NCBI RefSeq assembly: GCF_014287635.1
Contig: NZ_JACOPH010000001.1
Span: forward strand, 62,001-126,000
Direction: 5' to 3'
DNA from: Roseburia zhanii
GTDB taxonomy: Bacteria > Bacillota > Clostridia > Lachnospirales > Lachnospiraceae
DNA: 64,000 nucleotides
Shown: positions 54,428 through 63,183 of the stretch, one piece after another
Layout of the letters: the number at the start of each line of letters is the position of its first letter
Position numbering within the stretch: position 1 is the stretch's first letter
Program-made: the position numbers and the translations under genes
Notes under the pieces: generated by a model
What the model saw: only the letters and a program-made list of their open reading frames with translations
The model's database searches: none
What the model was told of the DNA's origin: nothing

Positions 54428-54970
54428 TTAGCCAAAATATCTCTTTAAGAGTCCTTCAAATGCCTTACCATGTCTGGCTTCGTCTTTAGCCATCTCATGT
54501 ACAGTATCATGGATCGCATCGAGATCAGCAGCTTTTGCACGTTTTGCCAGATCAAATTTTCCAGCAGTTGCACCGTTTTCAGCGTCTACACGCATCTGAA
54601 GATTTTTCTTCGTGCTGTCTGTTACAACTTCACCAAGTAATTCTGCAAATTTTGCAGCATGTTCTGCTTCTTCCCAAGCAGCTTTTTCATAGTAAAGACC
54701 AACTTCTGGATAGCCTTCTCTGTGAGCTACTCTTGCCATTGCAAGGTACATACCAACTTCTGAACATTCTCCTTCAAAGTTTGCTCTTAAATCAGCAACG
54801 ATATCTTCGCTGACACCTTTTGCAACACCTACAACGTGCTCTGCAGCCCATGTTTTCTCACCTTCCTGTTTGGTGAATTTTTCAGCAGGTGCCTTACAGA
54901 TTGGACAGGCCTCTGGTGGCTGATCTCCTTCGTGAACATATCCGCATACTGAACATACATATTTTGCCAT
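54428..54970 (-). CDS. rbr: Reverse rubrerythrin
   Basis: A 180-residue protein with an N-terminal rubredoxin domain (about 1-35, [12 protein letters not shown] and [11 protein letters not shown]: four iron-binding Cys) and a C-terminal ferritin-like di-iron domain (about 50-180) with glutamates in [21 protein letters not shown] and [10 protein letters not shown]. It reduces hydrogen peroxide and protects anaerobes from oxygen. The ATG at 54970 has AAAGGAG upstream. It follows the PerR-like gene in the same operon. Its last codons come from the integrated element: it now ends YFG, while the displaced original end at 47726 reads YFGE. Confidence 0.95.
   Translation of the reverse strand: MAKYVCSVCGYVHEGDQPPEACPICKAPAEKFTKQEGEKTWAAEHVVGVAKGVSEDIVADLRANFEGECSEVGMYLAMARVAHREGYPEVGLYYEKAAWEEAEHAAKFAELLGEVVTDSTKKNLQMRVDAENGATAGKFDLAKRAKAADLDAIHDTVHEMAKDEARHGKAFEGLLKRYFG
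54432..54481 (+). repeat. Right attachment core of the rubrerythrin element
   Basis: Identical to 47733-47782 over 50 bp. It codes for residues near the C terminus of rubrerythrin; beyond it to the right the sequence is native. Confidence 0.9.
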
Positions 54971-54998
54971 AATGATAATCTCCTTTTCTTAAATAAAT

Positions 54999-55382
54999 TT
55001 AGTTATTTAGTTTACATTCCGGACAGAGTCCGAAAAAATGTGTAATGTGACTGACAATCTTACCATCAAAGTGTTCTCCGGCGAGTTCGTCTAACTGGGA
55101 TTGATGGTCTAGATCAATGTCTAGTACCCTGCCGCATCTGGTACAGATAAAATGATAATGTGGTGCGGCATTGCCATCGTAGCGGTCGGGACCATTTCCG
55201 GGGGAAATGCGCAGGATCTCACCCATCTCCGCTAAAAGATTCAAATTCCTGTAAACAGTACCAAGACTGATATTCGGAAATTCCTGCTTGATATCCAGAT
55301 AGACCGTTTCTGCAGTTGGGTGTGTACGGTGTGTATCCAGATAACTTTTAATGGATTCACGCTGTCTGCTATATTTAAGCAT
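54999..55382 (-). CDS. Fur/PerR-family metal-dependent regulator
   Basis: A 127-residue protein; ATG at 55382 with GAGGAGG upstream. The N-terminal winged helix includes PTAETVYLDIKQEFPNISLGTVYRNLNLLAE. Metal ligands: HYHFICTRCGRVLDID and FGLCPECK (structural zinc CxxC pairs). PerR-type proteins sense peroxide and repress genes such as rubrerythrin, which follows 28 bp downstream. A palindrome AGTAATGATTACT lies upstream of the gene at 55409. Confidence 0.9.
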   Translation of the reverse strand: MLKYSRQRESIKSYLDTHRTHPTAETVYLDIKQEFPNISLGTVYRNLNLLAEMGEILRISPGNGPDRYDGNAAPHYHFICTRCGRVLDIDLDHQSQLDELAGEHFDGKIVSHITHFFGLCPECKLNN

Positions 55383-55408
55383 TAGTGTGGCCTCCTCTTA
55401 TTGAAAAT

Positions 55409-55421
55409 AGTAATGATTACT
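55409..55421. promoter_or_regulatory. Per/Fur-box-like palindrome
   Basis: AGTAATGATTACT is a perfect palindrome around a central G. It is close in form to the Per box of Firmicutes and lies 27 bp before the PerR-like start, so it probably serves autoregulation and rubrerythrin control. Confidence 0.6.
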
Positions 55422-55541
55422 GTTTCTGATATGAATATACTATGTGATGTTACTTTTGTCAATCTTTTTTTTAGAAAATTTTTAAGAATATTTATAAGAT
55501 TCATGCATAGAATACAACAAAACAGTAAAATCAGAGGAATC

Positions 55542-56627
55542 ATGGCAGGGTTACAGCGTTTTATCAGTTATATTTATAGATATGAAAATGATGAAAGACA
55601 GGAAAATGCCGGATTTGCCAAGATGGAGATCCGGGGAAATGTATGCAGGATGGAAGTACATATCCAAAATATAAATTTAGAACAGCGGGAAACTACAGTT
55701 TATTTATTTACCAGAAAAGAAAATGTTATGCACGGAATTTTAGTCGGGGAGCTCGCTTTGTCAAAAGGCAGGGGAGATGTCCGCTATGCATTTGATACAA
55801 AAGAGTTAGTGGAGTTTGGTATTACTGTTTTAGATTTAGAAGGAATATTTATCCCATGCGGAGAAGAAATTTATCTTGCAAGCCAGTGGAAAGAAGGGAC
55901 AGTCACAAGACAACGGTTTCAGGTGATAGAAAAAAGGAAAACCGCACCGGCGGAGGCAGAAAGTAATGAAATAGAAGAAGCTGCAGATATTCCGTCTGAA
56001 AATGGGCAGAATGTAAGTGGACAGCGTGGAAACAATCAGTCTGCGGACGAACGCGAACTATCTGAAAAAGAGCAGGATGAAGCGGAGCAGGAAGTCACAA
56101 GAGGGGAAAGCGGCACAGAAGGATCCACTCAGGATCAAAAGGTGACAGCGGCAGAAACTAAGAGCAATACAAGTCAGATGATGAACAACCGGATGAGGAT
56201 GGGACAAAACAGGTCAGGTAATAGAAATATACAGGCAACAGAACTTCCGATGGAAGAATTTTTAGAAGATAGCAGCTGGGAGAGGATTTTTCAGAAGTTA
56301 AGGTTAAAAGAAACGGTTTTCTATCCATTTGAAGGGCAGGAGATCGAATGTATCCGTATGCAGTTACACGATCTGCAGGAATTGCCGAAGAAATACTGGT
56401 ATATCGGAAATAACAGTTTTCTGCTGCATGGATTTTTTAATTACAGACATATTATCTTAGGAGAAATGCAGGAGAACGGAAAAAAGGCATATTTTATCGG
56501 GGTTCCGGGTGTGTTTGCAAATCAGGAACGGATCATGGCATCCATGTTTGGTTTTCCGGAGTTTCGGACTGCAAAAATGGCTGAATACAAAACCGGGAAC
56601 TTCGGTTACTGGTACCGCATTATTTAA
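55542..56627 (+). CDS. DUF6128-like protein of unknown function
   Basis: A 361-residue protein. The ATG at 55542 (MAGLQRFISYIYRYEN) is chosen because AGAGGAATC precedes it; the frame is open from 55401 but has no ribosome site. The N-terminal part (about 1-130) is beta-rich, the middle (about 135-235) is a low-complexity Glu/Gln/Ser/Asn linker, and the C-terminal part (about 250-361) has KKYWYIGNNSFLLHGFFNYR and GVPGVFANQERIMASMFGFPEF. It resembles an uncharacterised Lachnospiraceae family (DUF6128, from memory). The last bases overlap the convergent acetyltransferase gene by eight bp. Confidence 0.65.
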   Translation: MAGLQRFISYIYRYENDERQENAGFAKMEIRGNVCRMEVHIQNINLEQRETTVYLFTRKENVMHGILVGELALSKGRGDVRYAFDTKELVEFGITVLDLEGIFIPCGEEIYLASQWKEGTVTRQRFQVIEKRKTAPAEAESNEIEEAADIPSENGQNVSGQRGNNQSADERELSEKEQDEAEQEVTRGESGTEGSTQDQKVTAAETKSNTSQMMNNRMRMGQNRSGNRNIQATELPMEEFLEDSSWERIFQKLRLKETVFYPFEGQEIECIRMQLHDLQELPKKYWYIGNNSFLLHGFFNYRHIILGEMQENGKKAYFIGVPGVFANQERIMASMFGFPEFRTAKMAEYKTGNFGYWYRII

Positions 56628-57168
56628 GAAGGGAAAATAGCATATGGTCTTCCCATGTGTCACAGATGCGGATAACTTTCCGGCAGGTGCCCTCATATTC
56701 AAAATTTAAAGCCATTAAAAGGTGTATGGAGGGTGCATTGTCTTTCATAACATAGGCCTCTATGCGATGCAGGTGTAATTGTTCAAACATCATGGCAATT
56801 CCAAACTGCATCGCTTCTTTTGCGTAACCTCTGCCCTGATAATTCTGATCGAATTTGTAGCCAGTCTTACAGCAGTCATAGATCGAATGGGTGATGTTAT
56901 AAAAACAGACAGTTCCGATAATGATATCCGGCTGATCTTTTTCATAGATCCAGAAACGCAGGCTTTGCAGACGTAAGGTAAGGTTGTATTCACAGGAAAG
57001 TACGGCATTCTGGTATTCTGCGGTATAGAAATTCTCCGGTCGTTTTGCTTCATAGCGTTCAAACAGAAGCTGGTTTCGATTGTAAAAATCAAGAACCGCC
57101 ATCGCATTTTCCGGTGTTGGTCTTAATATTTTTAATAGCAGGCGTTCAGTTTCGTATGTAAGTTTCAT
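56620..57168 (-). CDS. GNAT-family acetyltransferase, RimJ-like
   Basis: A 182-residue enzyme; ATG at 57168. TERLLLKILRPTPENA at the N terminus and the acetyl-CoA motif FDQNYQGRGYAKEAMQF are typical of the RimJ/RimL group, which acetylates protein N termini or small amines. The substrate is unknown. Confidence 0.88.
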   Translation of the reverse strand: MKLTYETERLLLKILRPTPENAMAVLDFYNRNQLLFERYEAKRPENFYTAEYQNAVLSCEYNLTLRLQSLRFWIYEKDQPDIIIGTVCFYNITHSIYDCCKTGYKFDQNYQGRGYAKEAMQFGIAMMFEQLHLHRIEAYVMKDNAPSIHLLMALNFEYEGTCRKVIRICDTWEDHMLFSLLK

Positions 57169-57200
57169 GGAATTGCCTTTCTTGATTTCTTAAAATTTGT

Positions 57201-57378
57201 TATAATATGATACAAGGGTCAAGAGTTCTGACTTGTTGATCCGCTCACACATGAGGAAGTAGCGATTTCCTTTGGAAATCGCTACTTCCTCATGTGTGTA
57301 GAATTGTGGGAGTTGCGTAGCAACGGAGCAATTCGTGTATCAAATGAGTGTAAAAGGTACTCCTTGTATCATACTATA
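57201..57378. repeat. MITE-like unit with terminal inverted repeats and a perfect 25 bp hairpin
   Basis: The ends are TATAATATGATACAAGG (57201-57217) and its reverse complement with one mismatch (57362-57378). Inside, two perfect 25-base arms (57246-57270 and 57274-57298, starting CACACATGAGG) face each other around TTT. A small hairpin, GTTGC/GCAAC, follows near 57313. There is no coding frame of note. It has the form of a miniature inverted-repeat element or a REP-like structure. It lies between the acetyltransferase and tadA genes. Confidence 0.65.
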
Positions 57379-57406
57379 TTGCCACAGGATTGGAAAGGGA
57401 AAAGAT

Positions 57407-57880
57407 ATGCTTAATACAGAAGAAAAATATATGAGGGCTGCGATAAAAGAAGCAAAAAAAGCATATGCATTAGAAGAAGTGCCAATTGGCTGTGTCATTG
57501 TCAGAGATGGCAAGATCATTGCGAGAGGTTATAATAGAAGAAACACAGATAAAAATACACTTGCACATGCAGAATTGACGGCGATCAAAAAAGCAAGCAA
57601 AAAGTGCGGGGACTGGCGGTTAGAGGACTGCACGATGTATGTGACCTTAGAACCCTGTCAGATGTGTGCCGGAGCCATTGTACAGTCACGAATGAAAAAA
57701 GTGGTGATCGCAGCGATGAACCCAAAAGCCGGATGTGCAGGTTCGGTCTTAAATCTGCTGCAGATGGCTGAGTTTAACCATCAGGTAGAAATAGAAAGGG
57801 GATTGTTAGAAGAAGAATGTTCGATGATGCTCAGCACCTTTTTCCGCGACCTGCGTGAGAAGAAAAAGAAAAATTCATAG
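57407..57880 (+). CDS. tadA: tRNA-specific adenosine deaminase
   Basis: A 157-residue protein; the ATG at 57407 has GGAAAGGGAAAAG upstream. The zinc site is LAHAELTAI (His and catalytic Glu) and LEPCQMCAG (two Cys). VPIGCVIV near the start is typical. TadA converts A34 to inosine in tRNA-Arg(ACG). The basic C-terminal tail (REKKKKNS) is common. It is followed by a peptidase-like gene with an overlapping hairpin. Confidence 0.95.
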   Translation: MLNTEEKYMRAAIKEAKKAYALEEVPIGCVIVRDGKIIARGYNRRNTDKNTLAHAELTAIKKASKKCGDWRLEDCTMYVTLEPCQMCAGAIVQSRMKKVVIAAMNPKAGCAGSVLNLLQMAEFNHQVEIERGLLEEECSMMLSTFFRDLREKKKKNS

Positions 57881-57915
57881 AATCTTAAACAAATCAACGA
57901 AAAGTATAAAAGAAC

Positions 57916-57964
57916 AAAAAGCGCCTTTCCTGTATAATGGTTTTTAGGAACAGGAGGCGTTTTT
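57916..57964 (+). promoter_or_regulatory. Hairpin burying the ribosome site of the peptidase gene
   Basis: Stem pieces CCTGT/ACAGG, CGCCT/AGGCG and AAAAA/TTTTT, with small bulges and a loop that contains TATAAT (57933-57938). The right arm contains the ribosome site AGGAGG (57952-57957) of the gene starting at 57967. It also ends in seven Ts, so it can act as the terminator of tadA. Confidence 0.6.
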
Positions 57965-57966
57965 TT

Positions 57967-58857
57967 ATGGCAGGAAACAGAGAAGTACAGATGATATCCA
58001 TAGAACGAAATGATGCATATAGGCAGAGAAACAGACAGTATGTCAATCATAGATATGCCAAGGAGCGTAGAAATGATTCACGAATGATCCGCAGGCAGAA
58101 ACGCAGGAGAAAGCAGAAAATGCTTCTGATCCGTACATTTCTTAGTATTGTGCTTTTAGCTGGTCTGTGTTATACAGCAGTTCATTATGACATTGGAGAT
58201 TTGTTTGGAAAAAAAGCAAAGATAGAACGTTTAAAGAAGTCAGATGAATATCCGAAAGAACTGATCGAACTTGTGAAAAAGAATGAAGAAACTTATGATT
58301 TCGTAAAAGATTATCCAAATAGGGAAACTTACCAGAAAGCCACCATTGATATTTCAAAAGATGTTAAAAAAGGAAAAGTGCCACTTTTGATGCAGTGGGA
58401 CAAGCGTTGGGGATATGATGCTTATGGAGATGCGATGATAGCACTTTCAGGATGTGGTCCTACTTGTATGACGATGGCATATCTGTATCATACGGGTGAT
58501 ACTTCCATGAATCCAAAAAAAATGGCAGAGTATGCACAGGATAACGGATATCATACCGATGAGGGGACAAGCTGGACATTCTGGACAGATGGTGCAACCG
58601 GTTTAGGTCTGTATGGGGAGGAGATTTCTTTAAATGAGAGTACGATCGATGCGGTATTAGATTGTGGAGGTCTGGTTGTATGCAGTATGGCACCCGGCGA
58701 TTTTACAGATACCGGACATTATATTTTGCTTAGGGGATATGACAGCAAAGGATATTTTGTCAATGATCCAAACCACAGGAGCAACAGTAAAAAACAGTGG
58801 ACGTTTGATACTTTATCCGGACAGATTAAGAATCTTTGGGCAATTTATGGACAGTAG
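57967..58857 (+). CDS. C39-like papain-fold peptidase, membrane-anchored
   Basis: A 296-residue protein; ATG at 57967 behind AGGAGG. An Arg-rich cytoplasmic start (about 1-50) precedes one membrane helix (about 52-74, LIRTFLSIVLLAGLCYTAV). The extracellular part (about 135-296) is a peptidase_C39_2 fold: Cys in LSGCGPTCMTM, His in TGHYILLRGYD and Asp in FVNDPNHRS. It may cleave peptide or cell-wall substrates outside the cell; the target is unknown. Confidence 0.88.
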   Translation: MAGNREVQMISIERNDAYRQRNRQYVNHRYAKERRNDSRMIRRQKRRRKQKMLLIRTFLSIVLLAGLCYTAVHYDIGDLFGKKAKIERLKKSDEYPKELIELVKKNEETYDFVKDYPNRETYQKATIDISKDVKKGKVPLLMQWDKRWGYDAYGDAMIALSGCGPTCMTMAYLYHTGDTSMNPKKMAEYAQDNGYHTDEGTSWTFWTDGATGLGLYGEEISLNESTIDAVLDCGGLVVCSMAPGDFTDTGHYILLRGYDSKGYFVNDPNHRSNSKKQWTFDTLSGQIKNLWAIYGQ

Positions 58858-58878
58858 AAGGAAATACCAAATCTAACA

Positions 58879-58928
58879 TTGACAAAAACCGCAGTAAGGT
58901 GTAACATAACAGTGTTATGTTACACCTT
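58879..58928. promoter_or_regulatory. tetR promoter and palindromic operator
   Basis: TTGACA (58879-58884), 17 bp, TAACAT (58902-58907). The perfect palindrome AAGGTGTAACATAAC-AGT-GTTATGTTACACCTT spans 58896-58928 (15-base arms) and covers the -10 box. The core ACATAAC-nnn-GTTATGT recurs at 59641, before the ABC operon. Confidence 0.85.
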
Positions 58929-58950
58929 TATCAAATAAAAGGAGAAAGTA

Positions 58951-59589
58951 ATGGCAGGAAAGAAATTGCAGGATGGTGAAACGAAAAATCAGCTGCTTTT
59001 GTGTGCAAAAGAAGAATTTATGCAAAAAGGCTTTATGAAAGCATCGCTCCGGAATATATGCAAACAGGCAGGAGTGACTACAGGAGCATTGTATTTCTTT
59101 TTCAAAGATAAAGATGATCTGTTCTGCAATGTCGTTGGCAATATGTTAAAACGTTTGGAGGTTGTCTTAAAGGAACATCTCTCCTTTGAAGCAGAGGAGA
59201 TGAATACCGGAAAAGCCACAGAACATGATGAGGGCAGTGATTTTGAATCCGCGGTGAGTATTGTACATGAGTTGTATCAGTATCGGGATGAGGTATTGTT
59301 GATCTTAACAAAATCACAGGGATCTTCCATGGAATCCATACCGGATCAATTCGTAGATCTGATGGATGCACATAATGTATTTGCCTGTGAAGCTATGTGT
59401 AAGGCATATGGAGTGCCTATGGTAGACCGGAAAGTCGTACACTGGATGTCACATTCACAGATCGATATGTTTATTTTTATGGTAACACATATTGACAATG
59501 AAGAAGAGGCACTTGCATTTGCAGATAAAGCCATGAAATATTTAGTAGCAGGCTGGTATGGTCTGGTGAAGCCGTGGAATCATTTATAA
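58951..59589 (+). CDS. TetR-family regulator of the ABC exporter
   Basis: A 212-residue protein; ATG at 58951 behind AAAGGAG. The N-terminal helix-turn-helix is LRNICKQAGVTTGALYFFFKDKDDLF (about 33-58). The rest is a helical ligand-binding domain. The palindromic operator upstream of its own gene and the matching site before the ABC transporter show it represses both. The ligand is unknown. Confidence 0.92.
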   Translation: MAGKKLQDGETKNQLLLCAKEEFMQKGFMKASLRNICKQAGVTTGALYFFFKDKDDLFCNVVGNMLKRLEVVLKEHLSFEAEEMNTGKATEHDEGSDFESAVSIVHELYQYRDEVLLILTKSQGSSMESIPDQFVDLMDAHNVFACEAMCKAYGVPMVDRKVVHWMSHSQIDMFIFMVTHIDNEEEALAFADKAMKYLVAGWYGLVKPWNHL

Positions 59590-59637
59590 AAAGTAAGAAC
59601 AGGTCTTTCTGAAAAATGAAAGACCTTATAAAAAACA

Positions 59638-59660
59638 TTTACATAACGCTGTTATGTAAA
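59638..59660. promoter_or_regulatory. TetR operator before the ABC transporter operon
   Basis: TTTACATAAC-GCT-GTTATGTAAA, perfect ten-base arms, the same core as the site at 58896-58928. A hairpin AGGTCTTTC/GAAAGACCT (59601-59626) just before it probably ends the tetR transcript. Confidence 0.8.
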
Positions 59661-59727
59661 CACATGAACATATATTGCAACTATAAAAATGCAGAATAAT
59701 TGCCATTGGGCAAAAGGAGGAAGTTTG

Positions 59728-60429
59728 ATGTATTTAGAAATAGCAGATGTGAAAAAAAGTTATGGTGAAGGTGGAAGTTATGTACAGGTGTTAAAAGGCG
59801 TGAACACAGGTGTCGAAAAAGGGCAGATGTGTGTCATACAGGGAACATCCGGTTCCGGTAAATCTACCTTATTAAACTGTATCGGTGGTCTTGATACGAT
59901 GGATTCAGGTTCGATCAAGGTAGATCAGACGGAGATTTTTGGCATGAATAGTGACCAGTTAGCAGACTACAGACGGGATAATTTAGGATTTATTTTTCAG
60001 TTTTATAATTTAGTGCCGAATCTTACGGTCAGGGAAAATATACAGGTGTGCGAATATCTGACGGATGCCCCGCTTTCGATGGACGAACTGATCGAAACCT
60101 TAGGTTTAAGTGAGCATCAGAATAAATTTCCGGCACAGCTTTCCGGTGGGCAGCAGCAAAGATGTGCGATCGCAAGGGCATTAGTGAAAAATCCAAAGCT
60201 GCTGCTCTGCGATGAACCGACCGGAGCATTGGATTCAAAAACTTCAAGAGATATCTTAGTGCTTTTAGAGGAGATCAATGCAAAGTATGGAACGACAATG
60301 CTGATCGTTACCCATAACAATTCCATAAAAAATATGGTACATAAAGTCATTTTTTTAAAGGACGGACAGATCAGTAAGGAATATGAAAATGAAGTGAGAG
60401 TACCGGCAGCAGAATTGGAGGATTTATAA
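59728..60429 (+). CDS. ABC transporter ATP-binding protein (MacB/LolD type)
   Basis: A 233-residue protein; the ATG at 59728 is behind AAAGGAGG. Walker A GTSGSGKSTLLNCIGG, signature LSGGQQQRCAIARAL, Walker B LLLCDEPTGALDS and the H-loop IVTHN are all intact. It powers the large FtsX-type permease encoded one base later (60431). The pair is controlled by the TetR-type repressor. Such systems usually export antimicrobial peptides or drugs. Confidence 0.95.
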   Translation: MYLEIADVKKSYGEGGSYVQVLKGVNTGVEKGQMCVIQGTSGSGKSTLLNCIGGLDTMDSGSIKVDQTEIFGMNSDQLADYRRDNLGFIFQFYNLVPNLTVRENIQVCEYLTDAPLSMDELIETLGLSEHQNKFPAQLSGGQQQRCAIARALVKNPKLLLCDEPTGALDSKTSRDILVLLEEINAKYGTTMLIVTHNNSIKNMVHKVIFLKDGQISKEYENEVRVPAAELEDL

Positions 60430-60430
60430 T

Positions 60431-63157
60431 ATGCAGAAGATCTTAAGAAAAAGAGTCCTGAGGGATTTGAAAGAAAATCTGTTCCGTTATCTTGCACTGG
60501 CATTTTTGATCGTGATCGGAATGTATATCATTGTATCTTTGATCGGTGCAGGTGTGACGATCATCGATAACGGACAGAAACACGATGATGCAAATAAGAT
60601 CGAACAAGGACAGTTTGAGGTTTTTGTGCCATTGACAAAGGCGGGGATAGAAAAGATCAAAGAAGCAGGTGCTTTGGTTGAAGCAATGTTTTATGAGGAC
60701 TATGCTGTAGATCAGGGGCAGATCGTGCGTGTATTTGCAAACCGCAGACAGATCGATCTGATAGAATGTGACACCGGTCATGTGGCAGAAACAGATGATG
60801 AGATCGTCGTCGAAAAACGTTTTGCAGAAGAAAACCAGATACAGACCGGAGATTCCCTTACGATCGCAGGACATATGTTTACGATTACCGGAACCGGAAC
60901 TACACCGGATTATAATGTACCATTAAAGGAGATTTCCGATTCGGTTGCTGACAGTAAGAATTTCGGAACAGTGTTTGTGACGCAAAAGGCATATGATATG
61001 CTTCATGCTACCGGAAAGAGTGAGAAAACTGAAAATTATCTGTATGCTTACAGGCTGACAGGTGATACGGATAATGAAGCCGTCAAAGATGTATTAGAGG
61101 ATATGAAAGTAGATACAGATAAGATCAAGGATACTTATTTTCAGGAATACTGGAAGCGGACAGGTGCGGTCTTAGATGATTTTAAAAATGGAGTAGAAGA
61201 TCTGAATGATGGGGCAGAGGAACTGTCAGATGGTTTAGATGAGATCACAGATAATAATAAGGTATTAAATGATGCTGCAGAAAAATTATTTACTGCTTAT
61301 TTGATACAGGCTTCTTCGGCATTAAAAGGATATGGATTTTCCGTTGAACTTACGGAAGAAAATTTTGAAAAAGAATTAGATCATATTGCAGATAAAGAAG
61401 GCGGTGTAGCTGCACTTAGTATCAGAGGGGTAAAAAGTGATCTAAAACAGATCAGACAGTTTAAAGATGGTATCAAAGAATATACCGATGCAGTTTCAGA
61501 AGCAGGTGATGGAGCAGAGGAACTGTCAGATGGAATTGAAGAATTAAAGAGTGGAAGTGATGATTTTCTGGATGAATATGATACCGGGCTTTCTGATCTG
61601 ACACAGTTTATAACAGCAGAGGAAAATCCGAGGATCGGGGCAGCAGCAGACGATCAGCAGATCAATGTACAGTGCGGATATTTTTTCGGAGTTCTTTTAA
61701 TGATGCTGTTTGCTTATGTGATCTCTGTTTTTGTGGTGCATGGCATTGAAAGAGAAAGCAGTGTGATCGGTGCTTTATATGCGTTAGGAGTCAAAAGAAA
61801 AGATCTGATGTTACACTATCTGACACTTCCGGTATGCGTGACAACGGTTGCAGGACTGATCGGGTTTGGTATCGGTATCAGCCCATGGGGAATCCCGACA
61901 CAGATGGCAGATGCGTATGCTTATTATTCCGTTCCGCAGATAGAGGTATTGATCCCACCGATCTTAATCATCTATGGAATCATTATGCCGCCGGTTACAG
62001 CAATCATAGTTAATTATTTTGTGATCCGTAAAAAGTTGTCAAAGACAGCACTTTCCCTGATCAAAAATGAGGTAAAACAGCCGAAAGGAAGTAATGTTAA
62101 TCTTGGTTCGATGGGATTTATCTCCAGATTCCGCATCAGACAGATGCTTCGGGAAATGCGTACAGGGATTACAGTTATCATCGGTATGTTCATTTCACTG
62201 ATCTGCCTGATGTTAAGCTTGAATACAGCCGTATTATGCAGTAATGTACAGATAGACAATGTCAAAGATACGAAGTATGAATATATGTATACCTATAAAT
62301 ATCCGACCGAAAATCCACCGGAAGGCGGAGAAGCTGCGTATGTGAAAACGCTTAAAAAAGAAATTTTAGGTTATAATTGGGACATCAATGTGTTAGGATT
62401 AGAGGAGGATTCTAAATATTTTGATGCGAAGGTCGTAAAAGGAAGTAAAAATAAAGTAGCTGTATCTTCTGCCCTTGCACAGAAATATAAAATCAAAACA
62501 GGAGATGAACTGATCCTGCATGATGAAGATGCACAGATTGATTATGCATTTACGGTAGAAAATATTGTACAATATACACCGGCATTCTATGTATTTATGG
62601 ATATTGAAGACGCAAGAGAACTCTTTGGAGCCAGTAAAGACGAATATAATGTTGTATTTTCAGATCATGCACTTTCTGTAGATTCTGCAAGATTATACAG
62701 CATTGTGACAAAATCCGATATTGAAGCATCCGCAGGAATTTTTTCAGATCTGATGAGAAGCATGGTCATTATGATCGTTGTCATATCAGCACTGATCTTT
62801 ACGGTTGTGATGTATCTGATGATGAAAGTAATGATAGACCGGTCATCATTTTCTATTTCACTGATCAAAGTATTTGGTTTTCATAAAAAAGAAGTAAGAA
62901 AACTATATCTTGATGGAAACTTTTTCATGATCGCTGTCAGTGCAGCAATCTGTCTGCCGCTGTCAAAAGCGATCATGGATCAGGCATATCCGTTTATGGT
63001 ATCGAACGTAAATTGTGGGATCAATATTGCATTTAAACCATGGCTCTGGGCAGTATTGTATGCAGCAATTTTGCTGTTATATTTTGTGATCAACAAAGCA
63101 TTAGTAGGCAGATTAAATAAGATCGTTCCTGCGGAAGTGCTTAAGAACAGAGAGTAG
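60431..63157 (+). CDS. FtsX-like ABC permease
   Basis: A 908-residue permease, its ATG at 60431 directly after the ATPase stop. A membrane helix (about 20-42) is followed by a large outer domain (about 55-410) with coiled-coil-like EELSDGLDEITD and EELSDGIEELK repeats. Three helices (about 415-540), a second outer domain (about 610-750), then FtsX core helices (about 765-905) complete it. The layout matches MacB-like permeases involved in peptide or drug efflux. Substrate unknown. Confidence 0.92.
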   Translation: MQKILRKRVLRDLKENLFRYLALAFLIVIGMYIIVSLIGAGVTIIDNGQKHDDANKIEQGQFEVFVPLTKAGIEKIKEAGALVEAMFYEDYAVDQGQIVRVFANRRQIDLIECDTGHVAETDDEIVVEKRFAEENQIQTGDSLTIAGHMFTITGTGTTPDYNVPLKEISDSVADSKNFGTVFVTQKAYDMLHATGKSEKTENYLYAYRLTGDTDNEAVKDVLEDMKVDTDKIKDTYFQEYWKRTGAVLDDFKNGVEDLNDGAEELSDGLDEITDNNKVLNDAAEKLFTAYLIQASSALKGYGFSVELTEENFEKELDHIADKEGGVAALSIRGVKSDLKQIRQFKDGIKEYTDAVSEAGDGAEELSDGIEELKSGSDDFLDEYDTGLSDLTQFITAEENPRIGAAADDQQINVQCGYFFGVLLMMLFAYVISVFVVHGIERESSVIGALYALGVKRKDLMLHYLTLPVCVTTVAGLIGFGIGISPWGIPTQMADAYAYYSVPQIEVLIPPILIIYGIIMPPVTAIIVNYFVIRKKLSKTALSLIKNEVKQPKGSNVNLGSMGFISRFRIRQMLREMRTGITVIIGMFISLICLMLSLNTAVLCSNVQIDNVKDTKYEYMYTYKYPTENPPEGGEAAYVKTLKKEILGYNWDINVLGLEEDSKYFDAKVVKGSKNKVAVSSALAQKYKIKTGDELILHDEDAQIDYAFTVENIVQYTPAFYVFMDIEDARELFGASKDEYNVVFSDHALSVDSARLYSIVTKSDIEASAGIFSDLMRSMVIMIVVISALIFTVVMYLMMKVMIDRSSFSISLIKVFGFHKKEVRKLYLDGNFFMIAVSAAICLPLSKAIMDQAYPFMVSNVNCGINIAFKPWLWAVLYAAILLLYFVINKALVGRLNKIVPAEVLKNRE

Positions 63158-63183
63158 AAGTAAGCAGAAAGGAGTGTGGTCAG

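Larger units (their letters stand above)
47733..54481. mobile_element. 6.7 kb integrated element in the 3' end of the rubrerythrin gene
   Basis: Bounded by a perfect 50 bp direct repeat at 47733-47782 and 54432-54481. Contents: tyrosine integrase, small protein, XRE regulator, excisionase-like HTH, zinc-ribbon membrane protein, serine recombinase, two paralogous orphan genes, WYL regulator and a replication-type HTH protein. Five copies of GTACACTT lie near the two ends. No relaxase or transfer gene is present, so any transfer must use a helper or a cis-acting site. The two recombinases make it unusual. Confidence 0.85.
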
